Assembly (NCBI GenBank): GCA_010015655.1
Contig: ML976737.1
Location: 57,511 to 121,510, forward strand
Direction of reading: 5' to 3'
DNA: 64,000 nt
DNA from: Bimuria novae-zelandiae CBS 107.79
Lineage: Eukaryota > Ascomycota > Dothideomycetes > Pleosporales > Didymosphaeriaceae
This document shows positions 1 to 14,037 of the stretch, in pieces; positions within the stretch are counted from its first letter, which is position 1; the number at the start of each line of letters is the position of its first letter. A program made the translations under genes and the position numbers. Under the pieces are notes generated by a model. It was not told the origin of the DNA and searched no databases. It saw nothing but the letters and a program-made list of their open reading frames with translations.

Positions 1-1134
1 ATTAACTTATGCTATACCTGCTTTCCTATTATCCTAAATAGCTTTAAGTAGTCTAATTATAAGAAGATAAAGCTTTATTAGTTTTAGGTTAAGGAGATGC
101 GTCGTGTTTAGTCTAGGGTAGTGTATGTTAATCTTGGCCTAATAGATTTAGAGGACTATAATTTAATCTACCGCTACGATGCCTGCTACGGCAATAGTAA
201 GGATTATTAGTAGGTAAGTTAGCGCTTCGAGGGTTATATAGGGGTTTCGAGGCTAATTAGTAGTAGATACCTAAAGACAACTTAAAGAACGTGTTAAGTG
301 CCCTAATTACCCTTATGCTACGCTTAAGCCGAATTAATGCGTATATATATAATAAGATTAACCTCTCTAGATTAGATAAGGTATTAGTAAAGGCCACCGC
401 GCAGGTACTAGAGATAGAATAGAGCGATATTATTATATAAGTATTATCTAGTATAGTTAAGGGTTATCTAGACTAAGTCGCATAGGGCCACTAGATCTAA
501 ATTCTACGGAAACCCGTTAACCCCCTACTACTTGGGTTATAACACCTAGCCTCCTAAGGAGATTATTCCGGTAGTGGGCCTCTCTATTAAGGAGAAGTAG
601 AAGAGGAAAGCTTCTATTATAGAGGGGGGTAGTCTAACCTCCCTAGTTACTACTAGTGCTCTTACCCCTAGGCGTAAGAAGGTTGCTCTTAAGTTAGTAA
701 AGGTCCTTAACCCTAATCCCGGGTTATTAATACTAATTTAGGATAGTTGGCGTTTAAGGCTAGTGTCTTAGCCACGCTAGACTTCCTCGTAGAGGAAGTA
801 AAGAAGAAGATTAAAAGTAAGGGTAGTTAAAAGACTTTTTAGCAAGCCTATAAGTCTAAGCGCCTAACTAATTAAGAGGGTTATTTAGTATAATCTAGGG
901 ATTCCTGCCCCTATTAACGGTGTTTAGATTTTATTTACGTTCTATACCCTTAGGCGGTTTTAATTAGGTTTCGGTTGACTATGATCGCGTTGGGTACGGT
1001 CTAAATAGGCTTATAAGCCTCTATTAGGCCCCGAGAAGCGTGAATAGGCCTAGATAGCTTATTCTAGTCTTTAGTCTATTTAAGAATCCTCTACCTTATT
1101 CATTCTAGTATTTCGCAGCCTATAAAGTGTACTC
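1..1134. other. AT-rich RIP-degraded DNA, unclassified repeat
   Basis: No open frame of useful length on either strand; TpA-rich sequence with stops in all frames, as expected after RIP. A stretch near 750-850 on the + strand reads as a lysine/glutamate-rich peptide interrupted by stops and may be a transposon coding remnant. I could not match it to a family. It lies just beyond the 3' end of the reverse-strand Gypsy pol and may contain that element's 3' LTR, but no copy of the leader at 6343-6560 is visible. Confidence 0.6.
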
Positions 1135-4100
1135 TCTAAGGTAATCTATTACTAATTACTATCGAGTGCTGTCTTCCTCCTTCTCTAGGGGGGCGACCCC
1201 GCCTCTTAGGCTCCTGTCTAGGGCGACCTTTAGTCTCCTTGTCTAAGCCCTTTAGGAACTGCTTTATCGCCCTTTTAGAGATCTCCTCTATAGATAATTA
1301 CTAGTTCTTATCGCTATCGTATCCTTTCTACTTAACTTTATATAGCTATTCTCCGTCCTAGAGTACCTAAGATCTAATTTCTTTAATTAGGTATATATCC
1401 TCCCCTGCTTATAATATAATAACCTTAGGCGGGCTTTGCTCCTGTTATAGTAGTCCTTCTAGGGCTGCCTGATTTAGGAGAGATACATAGAACACTAGGT
1501 AAATATTAAAGTCCTTTAGCAGCTCTAGCTTATATGCCTATTAACTAATCCGCCATTTTACCTTATAGGGACCCTAGGACTTATAGTTAAGTTTCTTCTT
1601 AGGCCTAGTTAACCGTATGTTGCGGGCGTCGAGGTATACCATGTCCCCTACTATAAAGGTTTGGGCCTTATGCTTCCTATTGTACCACGTTGCCTAGTAC
1701 GCCTGTGCCCTAAGGATCGCTTGGGTTATCTAGGCCCTAGTCTAGGCTAGAACTGCCGCTCTGGCCCTTATTGTAGGTACCGACCCGCGCAGCTATACTT
1801 CTTAGGGCAGGCCTACTATTAGTAGATTTAGGCTATACACTATAATAAATAGCGACACTCCTATAGAGCTGTAGATGCTATTATTATACGAATATTCTAC
1901 TTTAGATAGAAGGTCTGCCTAATTAGATTGTTTGTAGTTACAGAATACTTAAAGGTACTATTTAAGCGTTTAGTTCTATCGTTTTGTCTATCCGTCTGTC
2001 TGCGGGTGGAAGGTAGTAGAGAGGAGTTACTTAGTTTTTAAATATTAAGTAAAGGTGCTCTAATAAGCCAATATAAATAGGCTGCCTCTATCTATAACTA
2101 TTAACTTTAGAAGGCCGTATAGGCGCAGAACCTCTCTCCTAAAAACCTTAGCTAGCTTTACTACCTTTAGGTCCTTTCGCGTAGGGATATAGTGTGCCAT
2201 CTTAGAAAACTAGTTAATAATTACTAAGATACTATTATAATAATAGGCTCTAGATTTGCTCTTAGGTAGATCTATTACTATGTCTATAGTAATGTCCTCT
2301 TAGATGCCCCTTAGGACTAGTAGGCTGTTAAGTTGGCTGTGCGTTATGTATTAGACAGGTTTTGCCCTAGAGCACGCTTAACAGGTCTAGACGTAGTCTT
2401 TTACGTATTATTAGATACTAGGCTACTAGAACTCTCGTAGTACTAGCTCTAAAGTCTTAGTAAAGCTAAAATAGCCCGCGAGGGGGTTATCGTGGCATTA
2501 TTAAAGGACGTGTACCCTCGCTAGAGGTGGCACGTATAGCCTATTCTCGTACCGTAATAGGTTGGCTGGTCCAATTATCTAGCGCTTTAGCCATTCTGGC
2601 TTTGCTATCTCTGGCCCTTAGAGGTACTAGAGGATTTGTTCTGCAGTTTCGTCCCCTTAGCTATTTCTCTTTAATAGCTCTACTATAGGGTAAGCGCTTA
2701 TTAAATCGTTTACCGCCGCCTCTTTAGTTACTAACGTTTCGGGTCTAGCGACCCTTGTTGCTACTACTAGTCTAGGGCTTCCTGCCTACTTTAGTAGCTA
2801 TAGGCTACTTGCCACGCCTGCTTCGTCCGAAGCGTCGCCTTTTAGCTATAACTTATACTATAAGGCCTTAAGAAGTCTTTACTAGGAACTGCCTATCCTG
2901 CCTAAGCTTGTTTCCTCCTTTAACTCGTAGTTAGGTCTCTGTAATGGTCTATTAGCGGGATTTATTTTTCCTAGATAGTATTTAATTTTAAAATTAAATA
3001 TTATAAGCTATTCGGCCCACCTTGCCTGTTATTTAGTTAGGACTTTTATAGACATAAACCCTTGCAGGTTAGCATAGTTAGTTAGAAGCTTAACCTTTCT
3101 GCTAACACCCTCTAGGTAGTGTCGCTAATACTTAAAAGCTTTAATAATTACTAGCAACTTGCTATTATGCGTGTTGTAGTTTCGTTCTGCCTAGTTTATC
3201 TTGCGCAAATAAAAAGTAACTAGGTGCTATTATAGCTTCCTATGTTTATCTAGTTGCGGTTAGCTTAAGATACCCGAGATCGCGAAACCTGAAGCGTTAG
3301 TTTCTACTCTTAAAGGTCTTTTAAGGTTAAAGTAGGCTAGTAAGGGCCCTCGCATAAAGCTCTCTTTTAGCTAGTAAAAGGAGGCCTTAGCCTGCTTTAG
3401 TAGGCTTATTATAACTAATTTCTTAAGTCTTTATCGCTGTCTGCCCTTAGTAGCTCCCTTTAGCCTTCTTGTTAGGGCGTAAAGGGGTGCCGCTACTTAA
3501 GAGAATCCTTTTATAAACCTTTAATAGTAGTTAGCAAAGCTAAGGAAGATCCTAACTACTTAAACTAAGTTTAGTTTAGGCTAATTTTTTATAGAGGCGA
3601 CGCGGTCCTCCTCTATCTCTACGCTATTTAGGAATACTATAAAGCCTAGGTATCCTACCTTGCGTGTATAGAATTCGCATTTAGATAGTTTGGCGTATAG
3701 CCGGCGTTTAACAAGGCATTCTAGCACTATCTAAACGTGCTAGATATATTCCTCCTTCGTCTTAGAGTAGATAAGGATATTATTAAGGTACATAATATAG
3801 CAAATGTCGAGAAGGTCCGATAGTATATTATTAATATGGCTTTAGAAGGTTGCAGGCGCGTTTGTTAAGCTAAAAGGCATTACTATATATTTATACTATC
3901 TATACCTTATTTAGAAGGCTATCTTCCATTTATCTCCTGCCCTAATTCGGACGCGGTGGTAGGCGTCCCTTAGGTCTAGTTTAGTATAGATCCAGGCATC
4001 CCCTAGTTAGTTAAGGGATTTCTGTATTAAGGGAAGTAGGTATTAGTTCTTTATTATAACTGCATTTAGTCCCCTATAGTTAACGTAGAGGCGGAGGCCT

Positions 4101-6342
4101 CTATCCTTTTTCTTTATAAAAAGAATTAGTGCCCCGGCGCTTAATTGCGATAGTTAAATAAAGCCCTATTTAAGGTTCTTCTAGATATAGTCGCGCAGAA
4201 CTACTAACTCTAACTCTAATAAACTATAGAGTGGTCTAAAAGGCACTTCCTTACCTTCCTCGATATTAATCTTTATCTCGTGGGGGCTATAGTTAGCAAG
4301 GATGCTCGCGGCTTCTTCGGAGAAGGCTTTCTCCTATCGTCCCTAGTATTCTTTAGGTAGCGTCCCAGGTGGGCCTCCTAATGTGTCCTTTAGGGTGGCA
4401 TATATAACAAAATAATTATTTACTATGTCTTTAGCTGTGCTAGTAAACTCTTTTGCTAATTTAGTAGAGATCTTAGTCTATTTGCGCTTCCTATAGGCGA
4501 AGCGGATAGTCTTATTATAAAAGTTTACGATGGGGTTCTATTCTGCTAGCTAGGGCATTCTTAGGACTATGTCGAATCTACTAATGTTACTAACTGTGAA
4601 CAGGCAACTATTGCTCTTAGTTTTACCGCGACTATTTGTGATAGTGTAGGGGAGCTTCGCCTGGCCTAGAACGCCTAAGTCTTGTCCGTTTAGCGCCACG
4701 TAGCGTTTGCCATTTATTATCGTCACCGTAACCCCTAACTACTTTATTAGATTACTACTAACGAAATTCGCTTTAGCTCCGTAGTCTACTAGAGCTTTAA
4801 TTTGTTATTAGTTGCCCTTGTGCTGTACTTTACCGTCTAGCGCGATTAGTAAGCTATTACTCCTATCCTTAGGGGTCCTTATGGCTGCGACTAGTTATTA
4901 TTAACTTTTGTTATAGTTAATCTTGCCTGTAGACTATTAGGCCTCTTAGTCTATAGCTTGTCTTTCCCCGCCTTGGCCTTGTACTTTGAACAGGACGCCT
5001 TATAATAGCCTGGTTTGTAGTAGTAAAAGTATTAGTTCTTATCCCTGTCCTCTACTGCCTAAGCCTTCTTCTTGCTGTCCTTATCGCGATAGTCGCTGTC
5101 GTGGCGTCTCTAGTATAGTCTTATGTTATTTAACCTAGATTGCTTTCGATCGTGCCTTTCGTTAGCTAGCTTATTAAGAAAGTTATTATTAACATCGTGT
5201 GTACATTATTTTCTTAACTTATAAGGTTTTAACGCTTACTAATATATATTTACTTTTACTTCTAAGTAAAAGAGGCTCTTTTATTTGCGTGGCTACTATT
5301 TAAGGCGTTCTTAGATTTTTTTATCTAGTGCTATATAGAAGTTATTAATATGGTTTTTATTATTATTATCTAAGGCCTTCTCTAGGTCGCATTCCTCCTA
5401 TTAGTCCTTAAGGTAGTTAAGGAGTTCTGTAGGGGTCTTCTTATTTTATTTAGCTACCTTAATCCTTTAGCGAGCGGCACTCTTTCGCTTCTAGGCTAAT
5501 CCTAGGGAGTCTACTATAGTCTACTATAGAAGGTCTTAGGTGACTTTCCTGTGTCGCTTCCGCTCTAGGATCTTGGCGACTATTTAGTTCTAGTAGTTAC
5601 GTTGTGTATCTCCTAAGTATCTTACTACGAACCTAACCTGCGCTTTATTAGTTTTAAGGGTAGGTAAGAAGTTAATATAGTCCTTATAGGCCCTTTTTTA
5701 TAAGTTTAGTTCCTTATAACCCTTACCCTTAAATTAAGGGGGTTCTAGCAGCTTTAATAGCTATGCGTTTAAGGCAGTAGCTACTATTTAGATCTAATAT
5801 TCTTTATCGCGGCTAGTGCGGGCCTAGCCTTGTCTATTCTTTTTTTACGGGCGTTGGATGCTTCTAAAGGCCCTAAATTAGTCTTAACTAGCATTATCTA
5901 AGCTTAAGGACGCGTCCTCTATTAAGCTATTGCTTAATAGGTTATTGCTTGTATCTTTAGCCTTATCTAGGTTGCTATAACCCTCCTCAGGCTCTAGGGA
6001 GTTATTAGAAATACTAGTAGTTATTATCTCGTTCCTAACTAGGGTCTTGCCTTTAGATTAGTAACGCTCTGCTATTAGGGAGGCCTCTAGTTTCTAAATA
6101 CGTTGTTAGAGCTATAGCACGCTTAGGCGTTTTTAGAAGGTAACTTCCTCTAATTATTAGTTATTATTACTACCTATAACGGTAGGGGGGTCTTCCTCTA
6201 GGTCTATAAGTGTTATTAGGTCTTCTGTAGGCATTATAACTATTAGAGGCTCTTATTTAGAGAATCTTATAAGTAGTAACCTGCTTTAAGGGTCTCTTGC
6301 CATTTTTAAGGTCTGGCGGGTAACTTTTCGTGTCGATTCCAT
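1135..6342 (-). mobile_element. Ty3/Gypsy LTR retrotransposon (chromovirus), RIP-inactivated
   Basis: Read on the minus strand through RIP stops, the domains come in Ty3/Gypsy order. A gag start (MESTRKVTRQ) lies at 6342. A zinc-knuckle remnant sits at about 5003-5045, with C and H residues changed to Y. A protease motif ALVDYGAKANF lies at about 4746-4797, with DYG where DSG is usual. The reverse transcriptase YLDDILIYS block is decayed at about 3755-3790 and is followed by a well-preserved RLYAKLSKCEFY-like segment. The integrase PQTDG block is at about 1990-2005. A C-terminal chromodomain (KVKWKGYDSDKN pattern, W as stop) lies at about 1240-1350 and ends in a basic RGRP tail. The chromodomain places it among chromoviruses. 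Many CAA/CAG/TGG codons are now TAA/TAG, so it cannot encode an active polyprotein. Both LTR boundaries are uncertain. Confidence 0.85.
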
Positions 6343-6647
6343 TATATAGGTGAATTAGATATGAGGGGGTAAGGGATCGTATTGTAAAAAGCGCCCTAAC
6401 TACGGGCGACTTAGTCTATCCACAGTACTAAGGCAATCCCTTAGAGAGGGAAGAGAAGGGCTGCGGCGAGGGAAGTAGATAGGCGAAAGGCCCGGATAGC
6501 GCTGGTCTAGAGCGGACTAGGGCCGTCGAGGGACCTCGACCTACGACTCGTGACACTATTAAGCTTTTTTTTTAAATTCTCTTAAAGTTATTTGTGTATT
6601 CTTTTTATAGTTTTTACTATGTTAATTGCTTCTTCCGTCCTAATTAC
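6343..6647 (-). other. Leader / possible 5' LTR portion of the reverse Gypsy element
   Basis: Upstream of the gag start on the minus strand. The part at about 6395-6545 is GC-richer than its surroundings and has an inverted-repeat-like GGTCGAGG/CCTCGAC motif near 6527-6545; 6550-6647 returns to AT-rich sequence. It is in the position expected for the primer-binding site and 5' LTR of the element at 1135-6342, but no matching second LTR was found, so the LTR limits are not fixed. Confidence 0.4.
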
Positions 6648-6780
6648 TGTGACGGTTCAGTATGGAAGCTTGGGCCACCCGTGCGGCCCGTGCACGTGAT
6701 GCTCACAGTATATAGCTCCGTAGAGTAGCTACTCAATTAACAACGATTGCCTCAACACTCTTTTCAATCGCGACTTCACA
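6648..6780 (+). repeat. Solo LTR of the Copia family
   Basis: A 133-bp unit starting TGTGACGGTTCAG and ending CGACTTCACA is flanked by a perfect 5-bp duplication ATTAC (6643-6647 and 6781-6785). The same unit forms both LTRs of the Copia element at 35149-39611. The TG..CA ends plus the target duplication show a complete integration followed by LTR-LTR recombination that removed the interior. It keeps GC-rich stretches (GTGCGGCCCGTGCACGTG) and is much less RIPed than its surroundings. Confidence 0.9.
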
Positions 6781-6785
6781 ATTAC

Positions 6786-7507
6786 TATACGAAATATTTA
6801 ATTAAAGAGATGTAGGTATCTTCTATAATTTATGTAGAGTAGTGTATATTTAGTTACAACTAATACTTTATTATTATACACTAATTGTGCTATAGATATT
6901 AGGAAAATTTAGTTATTCATTCAGTCGTTATAGTAGATACGTAGGTATGTCTTAATCGTCTAATTTATACATTCTGTTTGTCTGTCTGTCTGTAGGTGAT
7001 AAGCTATAAATAGCTTTTATTTTATTCTAATAAGTGCTATAAGCGTTATCTAGTAGTTTAAGAGAAAGAACTTATCGCTATTGCTAATAATTATCTTTAG
7101 AATGCTATAGTATTATATAAGTTAGTCTAGGAAAAAGAATACTAGTTCCTTAGCTATCGTTATCTTTTACTAAGGTAGTAATTCTACGTATTTAATAAAT
7201 TAATAAATAATTACTAATAAAGCATCGTAGCTTATTATATTTAATAGGTCTTTTAACTTAGGTATTCTAGTTATAAAGTCTATAGTAATGTCCTTTCATA
7301 GTGCTATAAATATTTAAATTGCTTATATCTTTTTATACTTAAGATATATAGCGTGCTTATTTCGTAAGTAGTCTGTATACTTATAAATATAATTTATTAT
7401 TGCTTCTATTATTCCTCTAAAAAAATAGTTTTATTAGATAAGTTCTATTATCTTCTTAACTCTTAGGTGTCCGTATATAGTATTATTATAGTATTATTAT
7501 ATAATCC
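6786..7507 (-). mobile_element. Ty3/Gypsy integrase-region fragment
   Basis: Minus-strand reading shows a decayed HPQTDGQ integrase motif at about 6975-6995 (seen as TGTCTGTCTGTCTGTAGG on the + strand). The following sequence has the same arrangement as the integrase part of the element at 1135-6342, for example the shared string TCTATAGTAATGTCCT. It is heavily AT-biased, lacks RT and LTRs, and is cut off near 7507 where the forward Gypsy LTR region starts. I read it as the remnant of a second, related Gypsy copy. Confidence 0.6.
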
Positions 7508-7804
7508 CTCATGCCATTCGCCAGGAATGACTGGACATTGGCGACTACGCCGCAGGGCGCTAAGTCACGTGACTGCTCTCTAGAGAGCGCTCGCTAATAA
7601 GCTGGAACAAGCGAAGTATATAGGAACGCAAGTATAAGCTCTTATATTTATATTTAATCCGTTTATTAATTTATTAATTAGATTTAACTTAGACTCTTAT
7701 TAATTTAATAATAATATAAATTACTCTTAATACTAATGCCCTATTAATACGCACAAGTCATTAATACTCTATTTTTATTTTATAAGTACTCTTACCTAAT
7801 AACT
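7508..7804 (+). repeat. Probable 5' LTR of the forward Gypsy element
   Basis: Contains a GC-rich head with the palindrome GCTCTCTAGAGAGC (about 7574-7587) inside GTCACGTGACTGCTCTC, then an AT-rich body resembling 13850-14037. The downstream junction CCTTTAGGACTTACTATCTCGAAGGGCTTA at about 7817-7845 is shared with 14050-14080, so the LTR should end near 7804. The left limit is inferred from the change from the Gypsy fragment before it. Confidence 0.5.
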
Positions 7805-10800
7805 AATTCTAGTCTCCTTTAGGACTTACTATCTCGAAGGGCTTAATATCTTAAACACCCTTAATATAAGTACTACGGGGACCCCTACTTCTTCTATAGC
7901 TTCTAATAATAATAATATTTTAATAAAAGACACTGAGAGCAAGTCGTATAAACCTAACTAATATAATAATATTTATAATAACCTTAATACTTAGCTCTTA
8001 TAGCTAGACCTCTACTTTTTTAAATAAGACAAAAACCTTAAAGATAGGAAGAAGGTTATCTTTATAATAACCTACATATGCAGAATAGCTATATAAAAAA
8101 ATCCATCCTTATATACCTAAGTACCTAGTGATAGACCACTCTAGGATAGACAATAAGCACCTTAATCTCAACTTAAACGCTGTCCATATTATTGAAGATT
8201 ACCTTAACTTTAAAAAGTATCTTAGATAGATGTTTAAAATTATTAGTAAAATAGCTATAGCTAAACGAGATATTTAGAAAATCTACTAATACTAGTTTAC
8301 AGCTAAGTATATAGCTAAATTCCACAAGTACTTAGTACAACTTAACTAAGAAGATAAATCTTTTAAGACTGTATATAAATAAGATCTTAAACGTAATATA
8401 CACGAAGAGCTTTTACGTAGTATTATAAAACCTAAGACCTTAAATAAACTATATAAAAAAACTGTTTAGATTAATAGAGAATAGATCGCCTTGCAGGAGC
8501 AGTTCCGATGGAATTTAAAGAATATTAGTTTTAAATAACAAGTATCTATAATCTATAAGACGCTGCTAAAAACACCTTAACGCTAGTAACGCGACTATTA
8601 TAAATACTAACTTATAAAAGATAACTAGTTTAATAACCTAGAAACAGGAATAGAAAAGGTTATAGACTATTATAAGCATAATAGCTAGCACAACCTAGAT
8701 AGAACTCGTAGACAGGGGACCAGAACGCGTAAATACTTTATATATAGCAAATCAGGCCACATCGCCAGGCACTGAGGATCTAAAAACAAGGTTATTAGAT
8801 AGTTAAACATACTTACTATTCATAACGTAAACACAACTAATAAAGAAAAGCAGGTAGTATCCTCTATTAAGTAACCTAATATCTTAGATAAGGACTTAGA
8901 ATAATTAGGGTTGCTTAATTTACAACTTTATAAGGATATATATAAAGATTTAAAAAAAAAATAGAGCTAGTACCTTAATCTCCTACACCTTACCTTAGTT
9001 GTAGTAATCCATTTACTAGCAAGATAATAAATATTTTTAACTTTTTAGAGAAGCCCTCACTAAAGAAAGTAGATTTTAGTTTTATAATAATAAAGTAGTA
9101 AGATAAAAACTACAAAATAGCGGTTTACTACGCTTATTCACTTAATTTAGTTAGTAAGGCAGCACGTGAATAGGTAGACTCTTATTATAAAAATAAAACC
9201 CCTAAGAAGAAGTATCTCAATAAAAACCTAAACTATAAACTATAGTATAACCTAGACCACTGTAACCCTACACATAGAACTATACGATAGACCCTCTATA
9301 GAGAAGATTAATATACTATACATTACTAAGGTAAGGAATATAGCTATTCTTCCTTGATATATTAATAATATAGATAGAAATAGTTTAATTATTCTATTAC
9401 CTATTGTAACGTTCACCTTTAAGATAAACGTGAAACGCGATACTTTCTATATTTTAACTAAGTAATAAACTAAATACTATTACTATTAGTCAATAAAAAA
9501 TATATATTAGATATATAATAAACGTGCTTGCACCTTAATTACGAAAAATATAAGAATTAAAGGAAGAAGCATAGATTTATTTATATACTAAAAGAAACTA
9601 TAGCCCTTAAGAATAAATTAATAATAAGGAATAAAGATAGTGAAGCTTCTTAAGAAGAGGCTTAGTAATAGCTTTAGGAAGAGAAAGAAAAAGGACGCCT
9701 TAAGCCTATGAAGCCAATAATAGAAAAGATATCATTTTTAGACCTAGGCTTAGGCAGGAGAACGCCTTTAAGGAAGTAAATAGTACTAATAGTTAGGTAT
9801 TAATTAAGCTACTAGTATAGCTTAATAGAACATAAATAAAAGCCATGCCAGATTTAAGAGCATAGGAGAGCTATATATTAAAAAAAGCACTTAATAAAGT
9901 AGTACTTTATAAGCGTAAGAAGGCTATACCCCATACTATTTATATCGCGAATAGATAACTAATGCCCAGCAAGGCAATAATTAAATATAAGATTAAAATA
10001 ACTCTTATAATATATAAATACTAGGAACTAATTACCCTTAATATTATTAAAAAAGCTAATTATAACGTAATTTTACGTCTACTTTAGTTAGGAAAGCATA
10101 ATCCTATAATGAATTAAAAAAAACTATTCTTTAAGCACTATAATTATATATTATAAGTAAAGCCTACGCATTAACAGAATATAATAGTAGATAAGAGAGC
10201 TATTAATAATATAGTCTTACGACAAATAGTTAAAAAACGAGAAACACTCTTGGCAGACGCTAGTAGAAACCACCAGGTCACAGAGCGCAAGAAGATGGAA
10301 GACAGTACAAACCATGAAATTCTAGAATACTACCAAGCATGTAATTATATATTTATAGAAAGAGAAGGAAAAGCAAACCTTCTAGAACATTAATCCTAGG
10401 ATCACGCGATTAATCTAGAAGAAGGGAAAACGCCTTCCTTTAGACTACTATATATTAAATCTAGAAAAGAACTTTAGCAGAAAAAGGAATTTATCGGGAC
10501 AAATCTTACGAAAGGATATATTAGATCTTCAAAGTCACTAGTAGCAAGCCGTTTTATGTTTGTACTAAAAAAGAATAGATAATTAAGACATTATATAGAC
10601 TATAGGAAGCTTAATAATATAAAAATTAAAATTATTATTTACTACTAAATATTTTAAAATATTAAGACTAACTCTTAAGAGCTAAAATCTTTATAATAAT
10701 AAATCTACGAGATAGATACTACCTTATATAAATTAAAAAAGATAATAAATAGAAAACTGTATTTAGAATACAATATAGACTATGTAAATACATAGTTATG

Positions 10801-13589
10801 CCTTTTAGACTTACTAACGCACTAGTAACCTTCTAGGCACTAATTAATAATATCTTACGTAATTATCTAGATATATTTATTATTGCCTATATAGACGACA
10901 TTCTTGTCTTCTCCAAAAACGAATCGGACCACATACTACACGTACAGACAGTACTAAAGGCACTAGACGGAGCACACTTACAAATTAAACTAAAAAAGTG
11001 CAAATTCTATGTATAAAGACTAGAATTTCTAGGATATATTATTAGCATAGATAAAATTAAAATAGCACTAAATGAAATTAAATATATTAAGAACTAGCTA
11101 ATACTAAAGACTATAAAGAATATATAAGAATCCTTAAAATTCTGTAGATTTAATTAATAATTTATTAAGAATTATGCAAAGATCACGATATCCCTAATAA
11201 ACCTTATAAGAAAAGATACACTATTTACATATATAATAAAGTGCAGAATATTATTCTGACTCTAAAAAATAGTATTTATTATGCCACTAGCACTTATCCA
11301 CTTTCATGATAAAGAACTACTATAATTTAAGATAGACGCAAGCGATCTCGTAATAGACGCATATGCAAAATAGGAAAAAAAATGGCAAATAGCATCTAAT
11401 TGCGTACTATTCACGAAAGTTCAACGACGCAGAAACACGATACGACGTACACAACAAGAAACTCTACGCTATCGTAAAAGTATTAAAGTACTAAAGGATT
11501 TACGCTCTTAGCTACTTAATACTAAAATTCTATATAGATTATAAGAATCTACTATAATTTACGACTATAAAAGAACTTACACTACAATAATAATAATAGT
11601 TACAGACTGCTAGTAATATAAGTTTAAAATTATTTATATAGCAGAAAAAAAAAGACGAGTAAATACGCTTAGCTAATAAAGTAATCTTATAAGAGAAAAG
11701 ATAAAGGCCTATTCTATAATGCTATAAAAAATAAAAATAGATCCCTTAAACTTATAGTAGAACTTAATTAACTCCTTATTATAATATAAGAAGTACCTAA
11801 GGAATAACAAAACATGATTATATAATAATTTTATAATAACCTAGCGTAAGGACCCCTAGATATTAAGAAAATAATAGAACTTATCTAATAAAACTATAGC
11901 GTTAAAGGTATTAAAGAAGTAGTAACTATATATATCTATAAATGCGTAGATTACTAGCACAATAAGTAAGCAACACATCTTAAGTATAGAGAAATGCAAG
12001 CAACCTAAATACTAGTTGCACCATAGAAAGACATCGCTATAGCTTTTATTATAAGATTACTAAGGTTAAAAGACCTAACAACAGGAATTAGTTACAACGT
12101 AATACTAAATATTATCTATTAATTTACTAAATACGTGGAATTACTACTATATTAAAATATAATTATAGTAAAGGAACTCGCATTCCTTATTCTAGATTAA
12201 CTTATATAATACTACGATATTTTAAAGATAATTATTAGTAATAGAGATAAGCTCTTTACCTTAAACTACTAGATAATACTTATGGCACTTATTAAAATAA
12301 AATAAAAATTATTAATAGTATATTATCCGCAAACGGACGGACAAACACAACGTATAAATTAGATAATTAAAACGTATCTACGTATCTACTATAATAACTA
12401 GAAGAATAACTGGATTTCCCTATTACTCATAGTACAATTGGCATATATTAACAAGATATTAGCAGTAATAGGATTTATACTGTTTTATATAAACTACGAA
12501 AGATACTTATACTTATTTAATGAAATATTTCCTATAATAATCAGGACGGAAGAAGCAATTTATATAGCAGAAACTATAAAGAAAACGCATATATAACTCA
12601 AAAAAAATCTTAAAAAAGCTTAATGGCAAAGTATTTCCTATATAAACTAAAAAAGAAAAGCGGCACCTTAGCTAAAGAAGGGGGATAAAGCATATCTACT
12701 TATAAAAAAATTTTAAACCTAAAAGACGAAATACAAGAAACTAGACTATATTAAGATTAGACTATTTTTTATTATTAAATAAGTATTACCAGTAAACTAC
12801 TAATTAGAACTATTACTAGACGGAAAAATACACTGAGTATTTTATATAGACTAATTAGGACCTATAGACCTCGAGAAACTAGTTAAAACTACCTTCTATT
12901 ACTAAGCTAAGGAGGAGAATAAATTTGAAATTAAATAAATACTATAATATAAGGATTAGCTACGCATATATCATATTAAATAAAAAGGATACCTATATAG
13001 TAAAAACACTTAGAAACTAGAGGACTACTTATAAAATAAAATAAAAATCTAATAATACTAGCGCACCATGCAATAAAAGAGAAAGGCTGTAATTAAACTA
13101 TAAACTAGTCTATTACCTTGGCACTTAGAGTGGTATTAGGATTAATTAATACTATTACCTAAGTAAGCTCCTTACAAGCCTCTCAAGCCTCTAATTTATC
13201 TACTATAGATATACTATAATTAAATAACTTTTACTTTTTATAATATAACTTCTTGCGCTAATTACGTAAACGCCCCATTTTCTCTCTTACTAGACAAGTA
13301 CGCAAGAGTGCTACATAAGCGAGCTCTTCTTTTGCCCAAAGCTTTACTTCTCCTTAGCCTCTAACTTTTCTAACCTTTTTAATTTAGCATCTATTTTTAA
13401 ATAATCTAGTAGAGGAACCTCCTTCGGCTTACACTTCTAATTACTATACTAAACACAATTTATATACTTTAAGTATAATAATAATAGTTAATACAACAAT
13501 TACTTCTTAGCGTAATATAGTTAAATAATTATAGTAAATACGTAATTTCGCTCGAGACGATTAGCTTATAAATAATAGTATTAAATAGA

Positions 13590-14037
13590 TCAAGAAAGCG
13601 GCTTTAGCGGTAGTTAACTTATAAGGGTATCAAGTCTAAAGAGGGGAGCTAATATTAAAATTTATTAAAATCTAATATAATGCGGGGTAGGATATAGACA
13701 CATATTTATATAACTAGCTAAGATTCTTAACTTAGCTATAAATTACGTGATTAGTCACGCGTCCTAGAAGTATTAGGCATCTTAAAAGTATCTTAGCACA
13801 TAAGACTCCTAGGACTCTTAGGATTATTAGGATTTATAGGACGAGTTACGTATAAAGGAACGCGATAGTAGCTTTATACTATCGTATTTAACTAGTTTAC
13901 TAATCTATTGTTTAGATTTAACTCCAACTCTCTTATTAATTTAATTATACTATATACACTTTTAATACTAACACTCTATTAATAAGCGTAAGTTATTAAT
14001 ACCTCTTACCTATATTACTAACACTCTTGTCCGAGAA
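13590..14037 (+). repeat. LTR of the forward Gypsy family
   Basis: The body at 13850-14037 aligns by eye with 7618-7804 (GAACGC.., AGATTTAACT, CTCTTATTAATTTAAT, TTAATACTAA). It ends ACTCTTGTCCGAGAATCA. The start is uncertain because 13590-13850 is only loosely similar to the other copies. It is followed by leader-like sequence, not by unrelated flank. Confidence 0.5.

Larger units (their letters stand above)
7508..14037 (+). mobile_element. Ty3/Gypsy LTR retrotransposon (chromovirus), RIP-inactivated
   Basis: Forward-strand pol domains are readable through stops: RT core IAYIDDILVFSKNESDH at about 10882-10932 (nearly intact), an integrase core with KYVELL and SNRDKLFT blocks at about 12120-12270, YYPQTDGQT at 12321-12347, and a C-terminal chromodomain (HIK-KGYLYSKNT pattern) at about 12917-13030. 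Similar LTR-like sequences bound it (about 7508-7804 and 13590-14037). Length of about 6.5 kb fits a full Gypsy element. All frames are broken, with strong loss of CpA/TpG. Exact ends and target duplication were not established. Confidence 0.8.
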
